A stretch of DNA of 64,000 nt from Gammaproteobacteria bacterium (GCA_025358295.1 JANYJY010000031.1:1-64000); one strand, 5' to 3'; positions 38,813 through 48,010 are shown, counted from the first letter of the stretch. Notes: generated from the letters alone by a model not told the origin. Numbers and translations: made by a program.

Positions 38813-40578
38813 GCCGATATCAAGCGGCCGGGATTTTTCAAGTACTTGTCCTTGAGTGCGGCCACCGTCCAATAGGTCAGTGCACCCAGCGTGCCGGTCG
38901 GATTCCAGGAGGCATTTTGCGGAAAGGCCGACGCACCGATCACGAATACATTCGGCACATCCCAGGACTGCAGGTAGCGATTGACGACGCTGGTTTGCGG
39001 ATTGTCGCCCATCACGGCGCCGCCGGTGTTATGGGTGGATTGATATTGTTGAGTGGTATACGGGCCCTTGCGCGGATTGGCGGCCACCTGCTTGGCGCCC
39101 ATGGCCTTGCCGATCTCTTCCGCTCGCGCAGTCACGTAAGCAGACATTTTCACGTCGTTCTGCGGAAAGTCGAAGGTCATGCGCAGCAGTGGCTGGCCCC
39201 AGGCGTCGCGGTAGGTCGGATCCAAATCCAGATAATTCTGCCGCCGGCTCATTGAGCTGCCGTGAATGCTCAACATGATGGTGTGGTTGTAGTGTTTGAC
39301 CACCGCCTGCTTCCAGCCTTTGCCCCAAGCAGGCGTCCCCGGTGGCGTGGGGTGATATTGGATGGGACGGCCGCTGGAGTTGACGGCGCCTATATAGGCG
39401 CCGCCGATGAATCCCAGCGCGCCGTGGTCGAAGTTATCGCCCCCAAAATCATTGAGCACGGTGCCGGAGGAGCCCGAGGCCATGAAGGGATTGACGATTA
39501 CGTCGTCGTCGAAGAACGCACCGACGGAGCTGGTGGTTTGGTACGAATAGTTTCGCCCGACGACGCCGCTGCCCGTGGCTGGGTCGTAGGGAGCGCCTAT
39601 GCCCGACAACAGCAACAAGCGGACATTGTTGAGCGCGAACGCGGTTGAAACGACCAGTGACGCCGGTTGCTCGTATTCCCGGCCGATGGCGTCGATGTAG
39701 GTAACCCCGGTCGCGCGCGTCTTGGTTGAATCGAGATTGATACGCTGTACCTGGCAGCCGGTGCGCAGCTGGAAATTCCGGTTCGCGAGCAGTACGGGGA
39801 GAATGACGGTTTGCGGCACCGATTTGGCGAAGTGCTCACAGGCGTGGCGTTCGCAGAAGCCGCAGAATACGCAGGCATTGAGTTTCATGCCTTCAGGATT
39901 GGTATAGGGCCGGCTCAAATTCGACGACGGCTGCGCAAAGGGGTGGTAACCCAGCCCCGCAGCGGCCTTGCGGAATAATGCTCCCTGAAACAATTCCTTT
40001 TGCGGAGGCGTCGGATATTCTCTGGAGCGCGCAGATTCGTGCGGATCGCCGCCCGCCTGCAATTGATTCCCGATATTACCGGCTTTGCCGCTGGTTCCCA
40101 GCAGATATTCGAAGCGATCGTAGTGCGGTTCCAAATCATCGTAGCTGACGCCCCAGTCCTGGAGGGTCAGTTCCGGATCTAGGAAATTATTGCCGTAGCG
40201 TTCGCGCGTGTGGGTGGCCAATTGGAAATCGCTCGACGTGAAACGCCAGGTCTGGCCATTCCAATGAACCATGGATCCGCCGAGCCCGGTCCCGGGAAGA
40301 AACGATTCCCAACGCCGCAGGGGCAGCGCGACTTGCGATCCCTGATTGCGAAACGTGACGGTTTCTCGGGATGTATCCTGCATCAGAGCTTTGCGCACGG
40401 AAAAGCGCAATTCATCGTGAATGGCCGGACTCTGAAATTCGGGCACCGTGTAGCGCGCCTGACCTCGCTCCAACCCCACCACTGTGTAGCCCGCGGCCGC
40501 TAATTCCTTGGCGACAATGCTACCGGCCGCGCCGACTCCGATGACGACGACATCGACTTCCTTGAGAAGCTGGGTCAT
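38809..40578 (-). CDS. GMC-family FAD oxidoreductase (gluconate dehydrogenase-like large subunit)
   Basis: 589 residues from the ATG at 40578; the open frame runs on to 41238 but that part is antisense to a lipoprotein gene. The FAD site is VDVVVIGVGAAGSIVAKELAAAG, followed by GTGLGGSMVHWNGQTWR. The C-terminal GMC block has HNTGGAVMGDNP and VIGASAFPQNASWNPTGTLGALTY, containing the catalytic His/Asn pair. A cluster C-x2-C-x2-C-x4-C (NACVFCGFCERHAC) suggests an iron-sulfur centre as in membrane-bound gluconate and glucose dehydrogenases. No signal peptide is visible at the N terminus. Electron acceptor and sugar substrate are unknown; no cytochrome partner gene is next to it. Confidence 0.85.
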   Translation of the reverse strand: MTQLLKEVDVVVIGVGAAGSIVAKELAAAGYTVVGLERGQARYTVPEFQSPAIHDELRFSVRKALMQDTSRETVTFRNQGSQVALPLRRWESFLPGTGLGGSMVHWNGQTWRFTSSDFQLATHTRERYGNNFLDPELTLQDWGVSYDDLEPHYDRFEYLLGTSGKAGNIGNQLQAGGDPHESARSREYPTPPQKELFQGALFRKAAAGLGYHPFAQPSSNLSRPYTNPEGMKLNACVFCGFCERHACEHFAKSVPQTVILPVLLANRNFQLRTGCQVQRINLDSTKTRATGVTYIDAIGREYEQPASLVVSTAFALNNVRLLLLSGIGAPYDPATGSGVVGRNYSYQTTSSVGAFFDDDVIVNPFMASGSSGTVLNDFGGDNFDHGALGFIGGAYIGAVNSSGRPIQYHPTPPGTPAWGKGWKQAVVKHYNHTIMLSIHGSSMSRRQNYLDLDPTYRDAWGQPLLRMTFDFPQNDVKMSAYVTARAEEIGKAMGAKQVAANPRKGPYTTQQYQSTHNTGGAVMGDNPQTSVVNRYLQSWDVPNVFVIGASAFPQNASWNPTGTLGALTYWTVAALKDKYLKNPGRLISA

Positions 40579-40729
40579 TTTTGCCCTGCGATCTTGTTGT
40601 GTTCGAAATATACTATATTCACCGCACGCAGCCCCCGAACTATGGAGTGTGATTGCAAACTCTTCAGCGATTGAGTGCGACAGGCGGTCATGGTGTAGGA
40701 TCGTAAGAGGTTGTCTACGAGAGCCGTCG

Positions 40730-41419
40730 ATGAGCCGACTAGGATGTATTGGGTTGTTCGCTTTTATCTCGGGCTGCGCCGCGACGCACCCGGCTGCCAC
40801 GTCTGTGGGAGCGGATGACGCCCGGGTCACTCCGCCTGCTGCGGCGCAGCCGCAGGCAAGTTCGCCGCCGAATTTGCCGCCACCAAGCACAAGTCCGGTC
40901 CCGAATCCGCCCGCGGCCGTCGCGACTCCATCGCCGACGCCGACCCCGTCAGCGGTGGGCGCCGCGAAGCCGGCGCCGGTCATGCGCCCTGTCAAGCCAA
41001 CGGTGACGCCGCCACGGTCGGCGGCTGCACAGGCGACCCCCGCAAAGCCGCCCCCGTCGCTCCCGGTCGCGCCGACCACGCCGGCCCCAGCACGGGCAGC
41101 TGCTCCGGCCGTCGCGGCGGCGCCGACTCTCAATCTGACCGACTTGGAACAGCGACTGCGGAATACGCGTGCCATCGGCGTGTTCACGAAACTGTCCCTG
41201 AAAAACCAGGTGGATGATCTGCTCGCAGCATTTCGCACCGTGTATCAGGGGGCCAACAAGCGGCCGCCGCCGGAATTGCGGCAGCGTTATGATCAGTTGC
41301 TGCTCAAGGTTCTCAGCGCGCTGCAAGACGGCGACCCGCCGCTTGCGGCGGCAATCGCCTCTTCGCGAGAGGCGATATGGGGCATTCTGGCGGACCCGGA
41401 CAAGTTCGCACAAATTTAG
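40730..41419 (+). CDS. Pro-rich lipoprotein with a conserved-looking helical C-terminal domain
   Basis: 229 residues from the ATG at 40730. The first 20 form a lipoprotein signal ending in FISGC. A 120-residue Pro/Ala-rich region resembles a periplasm-spanning linker. The last 80 residues form a compact helical domain (LTDLEQRLRNTRAIGVFTKLS, LKNQVDDLLAAF, LRQRYDQLLLKVLSAL). I recognise no family. Such an anchor-linker-domain design suggests it reaches from one membrane to the cell wall. The gene is divergent from the GMC gene, with 151 bases between their starts. Confidence 0.75.
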   Translation: MSRLGCIGLFAFISGCAATHPAATSVGADDARVTPPAAAQPQASSPPNLPPPSTSPVPNPPAAVATPSPTPTPSAVGAAKPAPVMRPVKPTVTPPRSAAAQATPAKPPPSLPVAPTTPAPARAAAPAVAAAPTLNLTDLEQRLRNTRAIGVFTKLSLKNQVDDLLAAFRTVYQGANKRPPPELRQRYDQLLLKVLSALQDGDPPLAAAIASSREAIWGILADPDKFAQI

Positions 41420-41438
41420 AAATAGTTTAGGAGACACC

Positions 41439-41705
41439 ATGTCAATCCGCACTTGGCCTTTCACACGCAGCGCCGCGACCCTGTTTGGCGCAGTTGCCAT
41501 GTTCAGCGCCGGCTCGTTGCTTGCCGACGACGCGGCGTTGGGTACGGATCTGAAAGCGACGATTGCTTTGCAGGGACAGCCCTGCGATCAAATCGTGCAG
41601 GCGAAACGTAACGGCGATAGCGACTACACGGCTTCGTGCAAGGACGGCAACCACTATCACATTTTCGTGAATGCCCAGGGCCGCGTCGTCGTACAAAAAA
41701 TGTAG
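41439..41705 (+). CDS. Small exported protein of unknown function
   Basis: 88 residues with a Sec signal peptide (SAATLFGAVAMFSAGSLLA before DD). TAGGAG lies just before the ATG at 41439, 19 bases after the lipoprotein stop, so the two are probably co-transcribed. The mature part is about 57 residues with two Cys (GQPCDQIV, ASCKDGNHYHIF), which look like a disulfide-bonded small beta domain; YTASCKDGNHYHIF resembles PepSY-like or 'BON-like' periplasmic repeats only loosely. Function unknown. Confidence 0.7.
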   Translation: MSIRTWPFTRSAATLFGAVAMFSAGSLLADDAALGTDLKATIALQGQPCDQIVQAKRNGDSDYTASCKDGNHYHIFVNAQGRVVVQKM

Positions 41706-41845
41706 CGTTTGGCCTCGCGCGAGGCAGAGTCGCCGGATCAAGAGGGCTTCCTCGTCATTACCGGTGGCTATGCCGATATAACGAAACGATATTGATAATA
41801 TCCGTGGCGGCCCCAGAGTAGCGGGACCTTGTAACGGAACCACTT
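41706..41845. repeat. Short intergenic region with a 14-base palindrome
   Basis: The palindrome GCCTCGCGCGAGGC spans 41712-41725, starting a few bases after the small gene's stop codon. No T tract follows on the plus strand, so termination is not supported; it may slow 3' decay. The remaining bases to the OYE gene at 41846 hold its promoter, which I could not assign. Confidence 0.35.
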
Positions 41846-42967
41846 ATGACCACGCTTTTCGATCCCATCACGCTGGGCGACCTTGAGCTTTCCAATCGCA
41901 TCATCATGGCGCCGCTCACCCGCAGCCGCGCCGGCGTCAGCCGCATCCCGAATGCCTTGATGGCCGAGTACTATTCGCAGCGGGCCTCGGCCGGCCTCAT
42001 TTTGTCCGAAGCGACGGTGGTGTCGCCGATGGGCATTGGATACGCCGGAACGCCGGGGATCTGGTCCGCCGAACAAGTCGAGGGATGGAAGCTCACGACG
42101 CGGGCCGTGCATGCGGCCGGCGGACGAATTTTCTTGCAGCTGTGGCATGTGGGCCGGATATCGGATCCGATTTTCTTGGACGGCGCACAGCCCGTGGCGC
42201 CGAGCGCCGTCGCCGCCAAAGGCAATGTCAGTCTGGTGCGCCCGCCGACACCCTTCGTTATGCCGCGGGCACTCGATCGCACGGAGATTCCGGACATCGT
42301 CGAGGCTTATCGCAGAGGTGCGCAGAATGCGCAGCTCGCTGGATTCGATGGCGTCGAATTACATGGCGCAAACGGCTATTTGCTGGATCAATTCCTCCAG
42401 GACAGCACCAATTTGCGGACGGACGACTATGGCGGTTCGCTCGAGAATCGTGCCCGGCTGTTGTTGGAGGCGACCGATGCAGCCATTTCAGTCTGGGGAG
42501 CGGGGCGAGTGGGTATGCACCTAGCGCCGCGCGGCGATGCGCATTCTATGGGCGACTCCGATTTGCCGCGAACATTTGAATATGTCGCCCGCCGGCTCGG
42601 CGAGCGGAAAATCGCCTTCCTCTGCGCACGGGAATACGTGGGCGACGATCGTCTCGGGCCCAGACTAAAGGCGGTTTTCGGCGGCGCCTATATCGCGAAC
42701 GAGAAATTCACCTTCCAGAGCGCCGAGCAGGTGGTGGAATCCGGCGAGGCCGACGCGGTGGCCTTCGGCAAGCTGTTCATTGCCAACCCCGATCTGCCGC
42801 GGCGATTTGCATTGCAGGCGCCCCTCAATGAACCGCTGGTGCCGGAGTTCTACGCGGGCGGTGCGGTGGGATACACGGATTATCCCAGCCTCTCTTCTGC
42901 GGATCAAAGTCCGGATTTGAACATCAGCCAGGCGCGTGTGAACGCGCGAGTTTCCTCCGCGGTATAG
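41846..42967 (+). CDS. Old Yellow Enzyme family alkene reductase (NemA-like)
   Basis: 373 residues of the FMN-binding OYE barrel, which reduces activated C=C bonds using NAD(P)H. FMN and substrate residues appear in NRIIMAPLTRSRA, SEATVVSPMG, LWHVGRIS, and the catalytic-site pair ELHGANGYLLDQFLQD followed by RTDDYGGS. The canonical end, AGGAVGYTDYPSL, is followed by about 23 extra residues. That tail lies antisense to the end of the convergent polyamine-binding-protein gene (64-base overlap), as though the original stop was lost. Confidence 0.92.
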   Translation: MTTLFDPITLGDLELSNRIIMAPLTRSRAGVSRIPNALMAEYYSQRASAGLILSEATVVSPMGIGYAGTPGIWSAEQVEGWKLTTRAVHAAGGRIFLQLWHVGRISDPIFLDGAQPVAPSAVAAKGNVSLVRPPTPFVMPRALDRTEIPDIVEAYRRGAQNAQLAGFDGVELHGANGYLLDQFLQDSTNLRTDDYGGSLENRARLLLEATDAAISVWGAGRVGMHLAPRGDAHSMGDSDLPRTFEYVARRLGERKIAFLCAREYVGDDRLGPRLKAVFGGAYIANEKFTFQSAEQVVESGEADAVAFGKLFIANPDLPRRFALQAPLNEPLVPEFYAGGAVGYTDYPSLSSADQSPDLNISQARVNARVSSAV

Positions 42968-44016
42968 ACGCGCTGCAGTTCGAGGCGGCTGCGCACGGCC
43001 GGTACCGGGTAGATGATGGTGTTATTGCGGACCGTGGGCTCGAGAAATGGTAACGCCGCCGAGTTTGCCGTGGCGAAGCCGATGAAGCGAGTCACCGAGG
43101 CGGAAGCCTCGGGCCGCATGACAAAATTGATGAAGGCCAAGGCGGCGCCGGGATTCGGCGAATCCGCCGGTATCACCATGTTGTCGATATAGAAGGGCAC
43201 CATTTCGCGCGCAAACGAGTAATCGATTCTTACCTTGCCCTGGGATTCACCGACCATCCGCCGCGCGACCATGGCGTCGCCGGAATACCCGATGGCCAGG
43301 CATAGGTCGCCTTCGGCGATTTGCTGGTAGTAGCCGGCGGTGTTGATACGCCGCAGGTAAGGCTGAATCTCCTGAAGCTTGGCCATGACGGCATCGAGGT
43401 CCGCCTTGTCGGCAGAGAGTCGCGGCTGATGCAGATAGCGAGACACCATGGGCAGGACATCGCCCCAGGAGTCGAGCATGCTGATGCCGCAGACGGCGAA
43501 CTTCGCGGCGATGTCCTTCTTCAGCACCATGTCGAGGCTGTCGAGAGGCGCGTTCGACATGATGGCTTTGATCTTGTCGACGTTGTAGATGAGCCCGGTC
43601 GTGCCCCACATCCACGGCACGGCATATTGGTTGGCGGGATCGACGGCCTTGAGCAGCTGCATGATCTGCGGGTCCGCATTGCGCGCATTGGGAATTCGCG
43701 ACTGGTCGAGTTTCAGCCAGAAGCCCTTCGGAATTTCGCGCGCGAGTTCCGGCGCCGCGTTCATGGTCACAAGGTCATAGTTCGAGCGACCGACCGACAG
43801 GATGGTCTCCGCGGTCTCCGGAGAATCAAACACGGCGTAGTTGACGTGGATGCCGGTTTCGGCCTGGAACTTAGCGACCAGCGCCGGCGGAAAGTACTCG
43901 GCCCAGGCATAAATATTCAGCACCTTCGAGCGGTCGGCCGCCGCGGCGATATCGATTCCGTGCAACAGGCTGATGCCGATGGCTGCGATCAATGGGCCTT
44001 TGCTTCGTACGACCAT
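42904..44016 (-). CDS. PotF/PotD-like polyamine-type periplasmic binding protein
   Basis: 370 residues with a signal peptide (IAAIGISLLHGIDIAAA) and the SBP features KVLNIYAWAEYFPPALVAKFQAETG at the start, ETAETILSVGRSNYDLVTM, YAVPWMWGTTGLIYNVDKI, GDLCLAIGYSGDAMVA and the SPNPGAALAFINFVMRPE tail. It probably binds putrescine, spermidine or another cation. No ABC permease or ATPase gene lies beside it, so it is an orphan receptor or works with a distant transporter. The divergent neighbour is the subtilase gene, 138 bases away. Confidence 0.9.
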   Translation of the reverse strand: MVVRSKGPLIAAIGISLLHGIDIAAAADRSKVLNIYAWAEYFPPALVAKFQAETGIHVNYAVFDSPETAETILSVGRSNYDLVTMNAAPELAREIPKGFWLKLDQSRIPNARNADPQIMQLLKAVDPANQYAVPWMWGTTGLIYNVDKIKAIMSNAPLDSLDMVLKKDIAAKFAVCGISMLDSWGDVLPMVSRYLHQPRLSADKADLDAVMAKLQEIQPYLRRINTAGYYQQIAEGDLCLAIGYSGDAMVARRMVGESQGKVRIDYSFAREMVPFYIDNMVIPADSPNPGAALAFINFVMRPEASASVTRFIGFATANSAALPFLEPTVRNNTIIYPVPAVRSRLELQRVYTAEETRAFTRAWLMFKSGL

Positions 44017-44154
44017 CGTAAATCGCCGTTCGGCCAGAGTTACCCGGATGATACAGGTCGGTGGCGCGCCGCCTGTATTTCAATTGAGTGTCAAACTTTT
44101 TCGATTGAGGTTAGTCTCAGTCGGCGTACCTGTCGTGACAAAAGGGAGACCGTG

Positions 44155-46620
44155 GTGGCTGCACGATTCTTAACAATAGGCGCCATGACGGCACTCACAA
44201 CCATGGCGGCCGTCGCGGCCGTCTCTACGCTACGATATCAGCATATGCGGCCGAGCATGATCGCCGGCAATGCCCGCCTGCATGCATTCGGCAGCCGCAG
44301 CCCCCAACAGCGATCTAGCGCGGCGGCGGCCAAGTTCGACGCCGCGCTCGCGGACCTGAGCCGGCACGCCTCTTTGGCGCGTCCCGACCATGCTCTTAAC
44401 GATTTGCGCGCGCTCGCGCCCGGAGTGAGATTCCGCCAGGCCGGAGTAGGCGCGGTGCCGTTGGTTCTTATCGATGCGGTCACCGTCGGCGATCCGCAAA
44501 AATTGAAGGCGGCTTTGGTTGGCCTAGGGTTGCAGCGAGCTTCGGTGTACGCGAACGATGTGGGCGGATGGTTGCCGGTGACTGAGCTCGACGCGGCGAC
44601 GGCCTATACCGAAGTTCACTCCATTCGCGCCTCCATGTCCCATAGGCGCAGCGGCGCGGCAATGACCCAGGGTGACTTCGCGCAGCACAGCGATGTGGTG
44701 CGTTCGGCCAATGCGCTCACCGGCGCCGGCGTGACAGTGGGTGTGCTGTCCGATAGCTTCGACTGTTACTCGGTGTATGCGGCGAACCATGTTGCCGCCG
44801 CTGGTGCCGTGGGCTATGCCAGCAATGGATTTCTCGCCACGGCGGCTGACGATGTGACCAGCGGCGACCTGCCTGCGACGGTCACCTTGGCCGCCGCCAA
44901 TAGTCCCGGCGATCCGGACTGCATGGCGTCCATTCCGCCCGGCCACCTGCCCTTGACCGATGAGGGCCGGGCCATGCTGCAGATTGTGCACGACATTGCG
45001 CCGGGCGCCGGTCTCGCGTTCTACGCGGCCGACAACAGTGAAGCCGATTTTGCGAACGGCATCGCGTCGTTGGCGGCTGCGGGAGCGAAGGTCATTGCCG
45101 ACGACATCGGTTATTTCGATGAGCCGTTTTTTCAGGACGGCATCATTTCCCAGGCCATTGACGCGGCGGAGGCTCAAGGGGTGGCGTATTTCGTCGCGGC
45201 CGGGAATGACGGGAACTCCGCCCCTACCACTGCCGCCAACCCCAATGTCGCTCTGGCCTATGACAACACCACCCCGGTTTTCAGCACCGTGTCGACGGCC
45301 GCACCGAACACGGGTGAACATCTGCTTAACTTCGATGCGTCGGGTGCCACCACGACGACGTCTCTGCCGGTCACCATCGCCTCGCTGGTGCCGGGCGAGT
45401 TTGTTGCCATTGTGGTCGAGTGGGATCAACCCTATGTCACCGGCGCGCCCACCAGCGGCGGTGCCACGAGTCATATCGATGTGTGCATCACGGGCGCTTC
45501 CGGGACGGATACCATCACCGATTACTCCGGCAATGCCGTGAACTGCACCGGACCGAATGCGACGGGGGCCGATTCTTATCAGATCATGATCGTGGGCAAT
45601 CCGGTGACTGCCACGGCCAACACCGCCGCAGAGACGCTCAATATTCAAGTTGGCTTGGGTGACGGCACGGCCGCTCCCGGACTCATCAAGGTGGCCGTGG
45701 AAGATAATGGCGCGGGCAGCACCATCAATGCCTTCCAAACCAACAGCGCGACGATTCAGGGCCATGCGGGCGCCGCTGGTGCCATTTCCGTGGGTGCGGC
45801 CTTCTTCTACAACACGCCGTCATGTGGAACCACCCCCGCAAGCATCGAGTACTTTTCATCGCAGGGCGGCGCCCCGATTCTATTCGACAGTGCCGGCAGC
45901 CGGCTGGCGACACCCATCGTTCGGAAAAAGCCGGACGTCGTGGGCCCTAACGGCGGCAATAATACTTTTCTGGGATTCACTCTCGCGACTGCGGGAGTCA
46001 CCAATGGCTTGCTCAGTACCAGCATAGCCGCCTGTCAGAACAGCCCTGGCTTTCCTAACTTCTTCGGCACGTCCGCGGCGACACCTCATGTGGCCGGTAT
46101 CGCGGCGCTGATGCTACAGGCCAACCCGGCAGTCACGCCGACGCAGATTTACGACGCGTTGCGCAACAGTGCATTGCCGATGAGTTCATCGTCGTCCGAT
46201 TACAATGCAGGCAGTGGTTTTGTCCAAGCCGATGCCGCGATGGCGCTCATTCCCCAGGTGGTGCCCGCGGCACCCACCCTAACGCTGGCCCAAAGCTCTC
46301 TGACGGCGGGCGGCTCAACCACCATTACCTGGTCTTCGACCAACGCGACTGGCTGCACGGCGACGGGTAGTTGGACGGGGGCGTTGGCAAGCAGCGGTAG
46401 TCAGACATTGACCCCCTCCGCGGCGGGGACCGATACTTACACGTTAACCTGCGCAAACAGCGCAGGCTCCTCTCCTGCGGCCTCGGTTAGCTTGACCGTC
46501 ACCAATGCGACCATCACGAATCATAGCGGAGGCGGTGGGCTGGATATCCTGGCGCTGCTAGGTCTGGCCGGTTTAGGCGTTGCGCAGATGCTTCGTTTGC
46601 GGCCGCGCGTGGTAGGCTAG
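44155..46620 (+). CDS. Secreted subtilase (S8) with His replaced by Glu, Ig-like domain and GlyGly-CTERM-like tail
   Basis: 821 residues from a GTG at 44155 (AGGGAG six bases upstream; the GTG three bases earlier is an alternative), with a signal-like first 30 residues. The triad Asp200 sits in VGVLSDSFDCYS, the oxyanion Asn in VAAGNDGNS and the nucleophile Ser640 in GTSAATPHVAG. The usual His of HGTHVAG is Glu270 in DEGRAMLQIVHDIAPGA, so the triad is Ser-Glu-Asp-like. A C-terminal Ig-like domain (about 700-780) is followed by GGGGLD, a hydrophobic helix and a basic end, a GlyGly-CTERM-like sorting signal. The next gene starts five bases later. Confidence 0.82.
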   Translation: MAARFLTIGAMTALTTMAAVAAVSTLRYQHMRPSMIAGNARLHAFGSRSPQQRSSAAAAKFDAALADLSRHASLARPDHALNDLRALAPGVRFRQAGVGAVPLVLIDAVTVGDPQKLKAALVGLGLQRASVYANDVGGWLPVTELDAATAYTEVHSIRASMSHRRSGAAMTQGDFAQHSDVVRSANALTGAGVTVGVLSDSFDCYSVYAANHVAAAGAVGYASNGFLATAADDVTSGDLPATVTLAAANSPGDPDCMASIPPGHLPLTDEGRAMLQIVHDIAPGAGLAFYAADNSEADFANGIASLAAAGAKVIADDIGYFDEPFFQDGIISQAIDAAEAQGVAYFVAAGNDGNSAPTTAANPNVALAYDNTTPVFSTVSTAAPNTGEHLLNFDASGATTTTSLPVTIASLVPGEFVAIVVEWDQPYVTGAPTSGGATSHIDVCITGASGTDTITDYSGNAVNCTGPNATGADSYQIMIVGNPVTATANTAAETLNIQVGLGDGTAAPGLIKVAVEDNGAGSTINAFQTNSATIQGHAGAAGAISVGAAFFYNTPSCGTTPASIEYFSSQGGAPILFDSAGSRLATPIVRKKPDVVGPNGGNNTFLGFTLATAGVTNGLLSTSIAACQNSPGFPNFFGTSAATPHVAGIAALMLQANPAVTPTQIYDALRNSALPMSSSSSDYNAGSGFVQADAAMALIPQVVPAAPTLTLAQSSLTAGGSTTITWSSTNATGCTATGSWTGALASSGSQTLTPSAAGTDTYTLTCANSAGSSPAASVSLTVTNATITNHSGGGGLDILALLGLAGLGVAQMLRLRPRVVG

Positions 46621-46624
46621 ATTA

Positions 46625-47779
46625 GTGGAATGGCATGTTAATAAAGCGGCATTGAATCGATTGGTCGGGTTTGGCGGCGCAGCCGCGGCCTCGCTCGGCA
46701 TTTTATTATTCGCAGGTGCGCACCCTGCGTATGCCACCACCTTCACACTCTCGAGCCGGGACGCGACCTTGGTGGGCGCGGACCAGACGGTCCAGACCGT
46801 CTACGAAGACACGCTGTACGATCTCGCCAACAAGTTTAGCTTGGGTTCGGAGGAGATCATTCGAGTCAATCCGGGCATTGATCCCTGGTTGCCGGGAGCG
46901 GGTAAGACTGTCGTCATCCCCGGTCGTCATCTTCTGCCGCCGGGACCGCGCGAGGGGATTGTCGTCAATCTTCCCGAGCACCGGCTGTATTACTATCCGA
47001 AGCCCAAACGCGGTGGCCCGGTCGAGGTCATCACCTACCCTGTCAGTATCGGCAAGATGGATTGGCGCACACCGCTCGGCGTCACCCATGTGATCGCGAA
47101 ACAAAAGGACCCGACCTGGTACCCACCCGAGTCGGTTCGTAAGGAGCATGCCGCTGCGGGCGACCCGCTTCCCGCACGAGTGCCGCCGGGGCCCAGTAAT
47201 CCTCTGGGGGCATTCGCCATGCGTCTGGCCGCCGGCAACGGCACGTATTTAATTCACGGCACCAACAACCCCATCGCCGTCGGACTTGCGGTTACACATG
47301 GTTGCATTCGCATGTATCCGGACGATGTCGCGGCCCTGTTTCCATTGATTCCGGTGGGCACGCAGGTGCGTCTCATCAACGAGCCGGTCAAAGTCGCCTG
47401 GGTGGAGGGGCAGCTGTTGCTGGAAGCTCATCCGCCCGTCGATGCGCAAGGACAGTCGTTCGAGCCCAGCCTAGATCAATTCTCGGAATTGCTGCAGTTG
47501 GCGGTGGGCGATACCACGATTGCAATTCATTGGGACTACGCGCGTGAAGTGCTGCAGAAAGCCGACGGCGTGATTGCAACGGTAGGGCTTGAGGCCGACA
47601 ACCCGAACTTGCCGCTGGACTCTGGGTCGGCGAGGACAGACCCTTCTCCTGCGCACGTGGTTGCGGAGCCGGAGATACGTGCGCGAGTGATACCTGCGCC
47701 CGTCGATGAATCCAGCGCTGCCGCTCCGGGCGCGACATCCGACATGTCTGCCGGCGGGGATTCAGTCCGGCGTCAGTGA
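46625..47779 (+). CDS. L,D-transpeptidase (YkuD) with LysM domain
   Basis: 384 residues, starting with GTG at 46625, five bases after the subtilase stop. A signal segment (ASLGILLFAGAHPAYA) leads to a LysM module (VYEDTLYDLANKFSLGSEEIIRVNPG) that binds peptidoglycan, then a YkuD catalytic domain with HGTNNP and the Cys in THGCIRM (the usual Ser before HGC is Thr). Its role is to make 3-3 cross-links or tether proteins to peptidoglycan in the periplasm. A C-terminal Ala/Pro-rich tail has no recognised domain. The subtilase and this enzyme probably share a transcript. Confidence 0.92.
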   Translation: MEWHVNKAALNRLVGFGGAAAASLGILLFAGAHPAYATTFTLSSRDATLVGADQTVQTVYEDTLYDLANKFSLGSEEIIRVNPGIDPWLPGAGKTVVIPGRHLLPPGPREGIVVNLPEHRLYYYPKPKRGGPVEVITYPVSIGKMDWRTPLGVTHVIAKQKDPTWYPPESVRKEHAAAGDPLPARVPPGPSNPLGAFAMRLAAGNGTYLIHGTNNPIAVGLAVTHGCIRMYPDDVAALFPLIPVGTQVRLINEPVKVAWVEGQLLLEAHPPVDAQGQSFEPSLDQFSELLQLAVGDTTIAIHWDYAREVLQKADGVIATVGLEADNPNLPLDSGSARTDPSPAHVVAEPEIRARVIPAPVDESSAAAPGATSDMSAGGDSVRRQ

Positions 47780-47824
47780 GTGCGGCCGACACGGCTTCAG
47801 ACGAATTGGGATCCTTTCTCGGTG

Positions 47825-47917
47825 CTATCGTAGACCGGGGCGCAGCAAGCTCAGCAGGCCGAACACCAAGCCCACGCTGGATAAGACTAGTAAGAAAATA
47901 ATGAAGAGAATTGTCAA
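47825..47917 (-). CDS. Possible 30-residue single-helix peptide
   Basis: A frame opening with TTG at 47917 encodes 30 residues dominated by one membrane helix (LFIIFLLVLSSVGLVFGLLS) and ending LLRPGLR. The amino-acid run looks protein-like, but no Shine-Dalgarno sequence or ATG is present and the frame is longer upstream without a start. It lies alone in the 231-base gap between the transpeptidase and fumarylacetoacetase genes. Treat it as a candidate only. Confidence 0.2.
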   Translation of the reverse strand: MTILFIIFLLVLSSVGLVFGLLSLLRPGLR

Positions 47918-48010
47918 GGCCGACTCCGTGTCTGTTGCAGCATCGAAGGGGGCTGGGATTTTGCAACGAAGTCGCGCTCTGCGGGTGTAGGGAAAACACT
48001 GATAATTTTG

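Noticed and set aside
40579-41238. A long N-terminal extension of the GMC oxidoreductase frame
   Set aside because: It is Gly/Ala-rich and lies opposite the lipoprotein gene; the ATG at 40578 begins exactly at the FAD-binding strand.
43321-44154. Start of the subtilase frame at 43321
   Set aside because: The added sequence lies antisense to the polyamine-binding protein gene and lacks any signal; GTG at 44155 has a good ribosome binding site.
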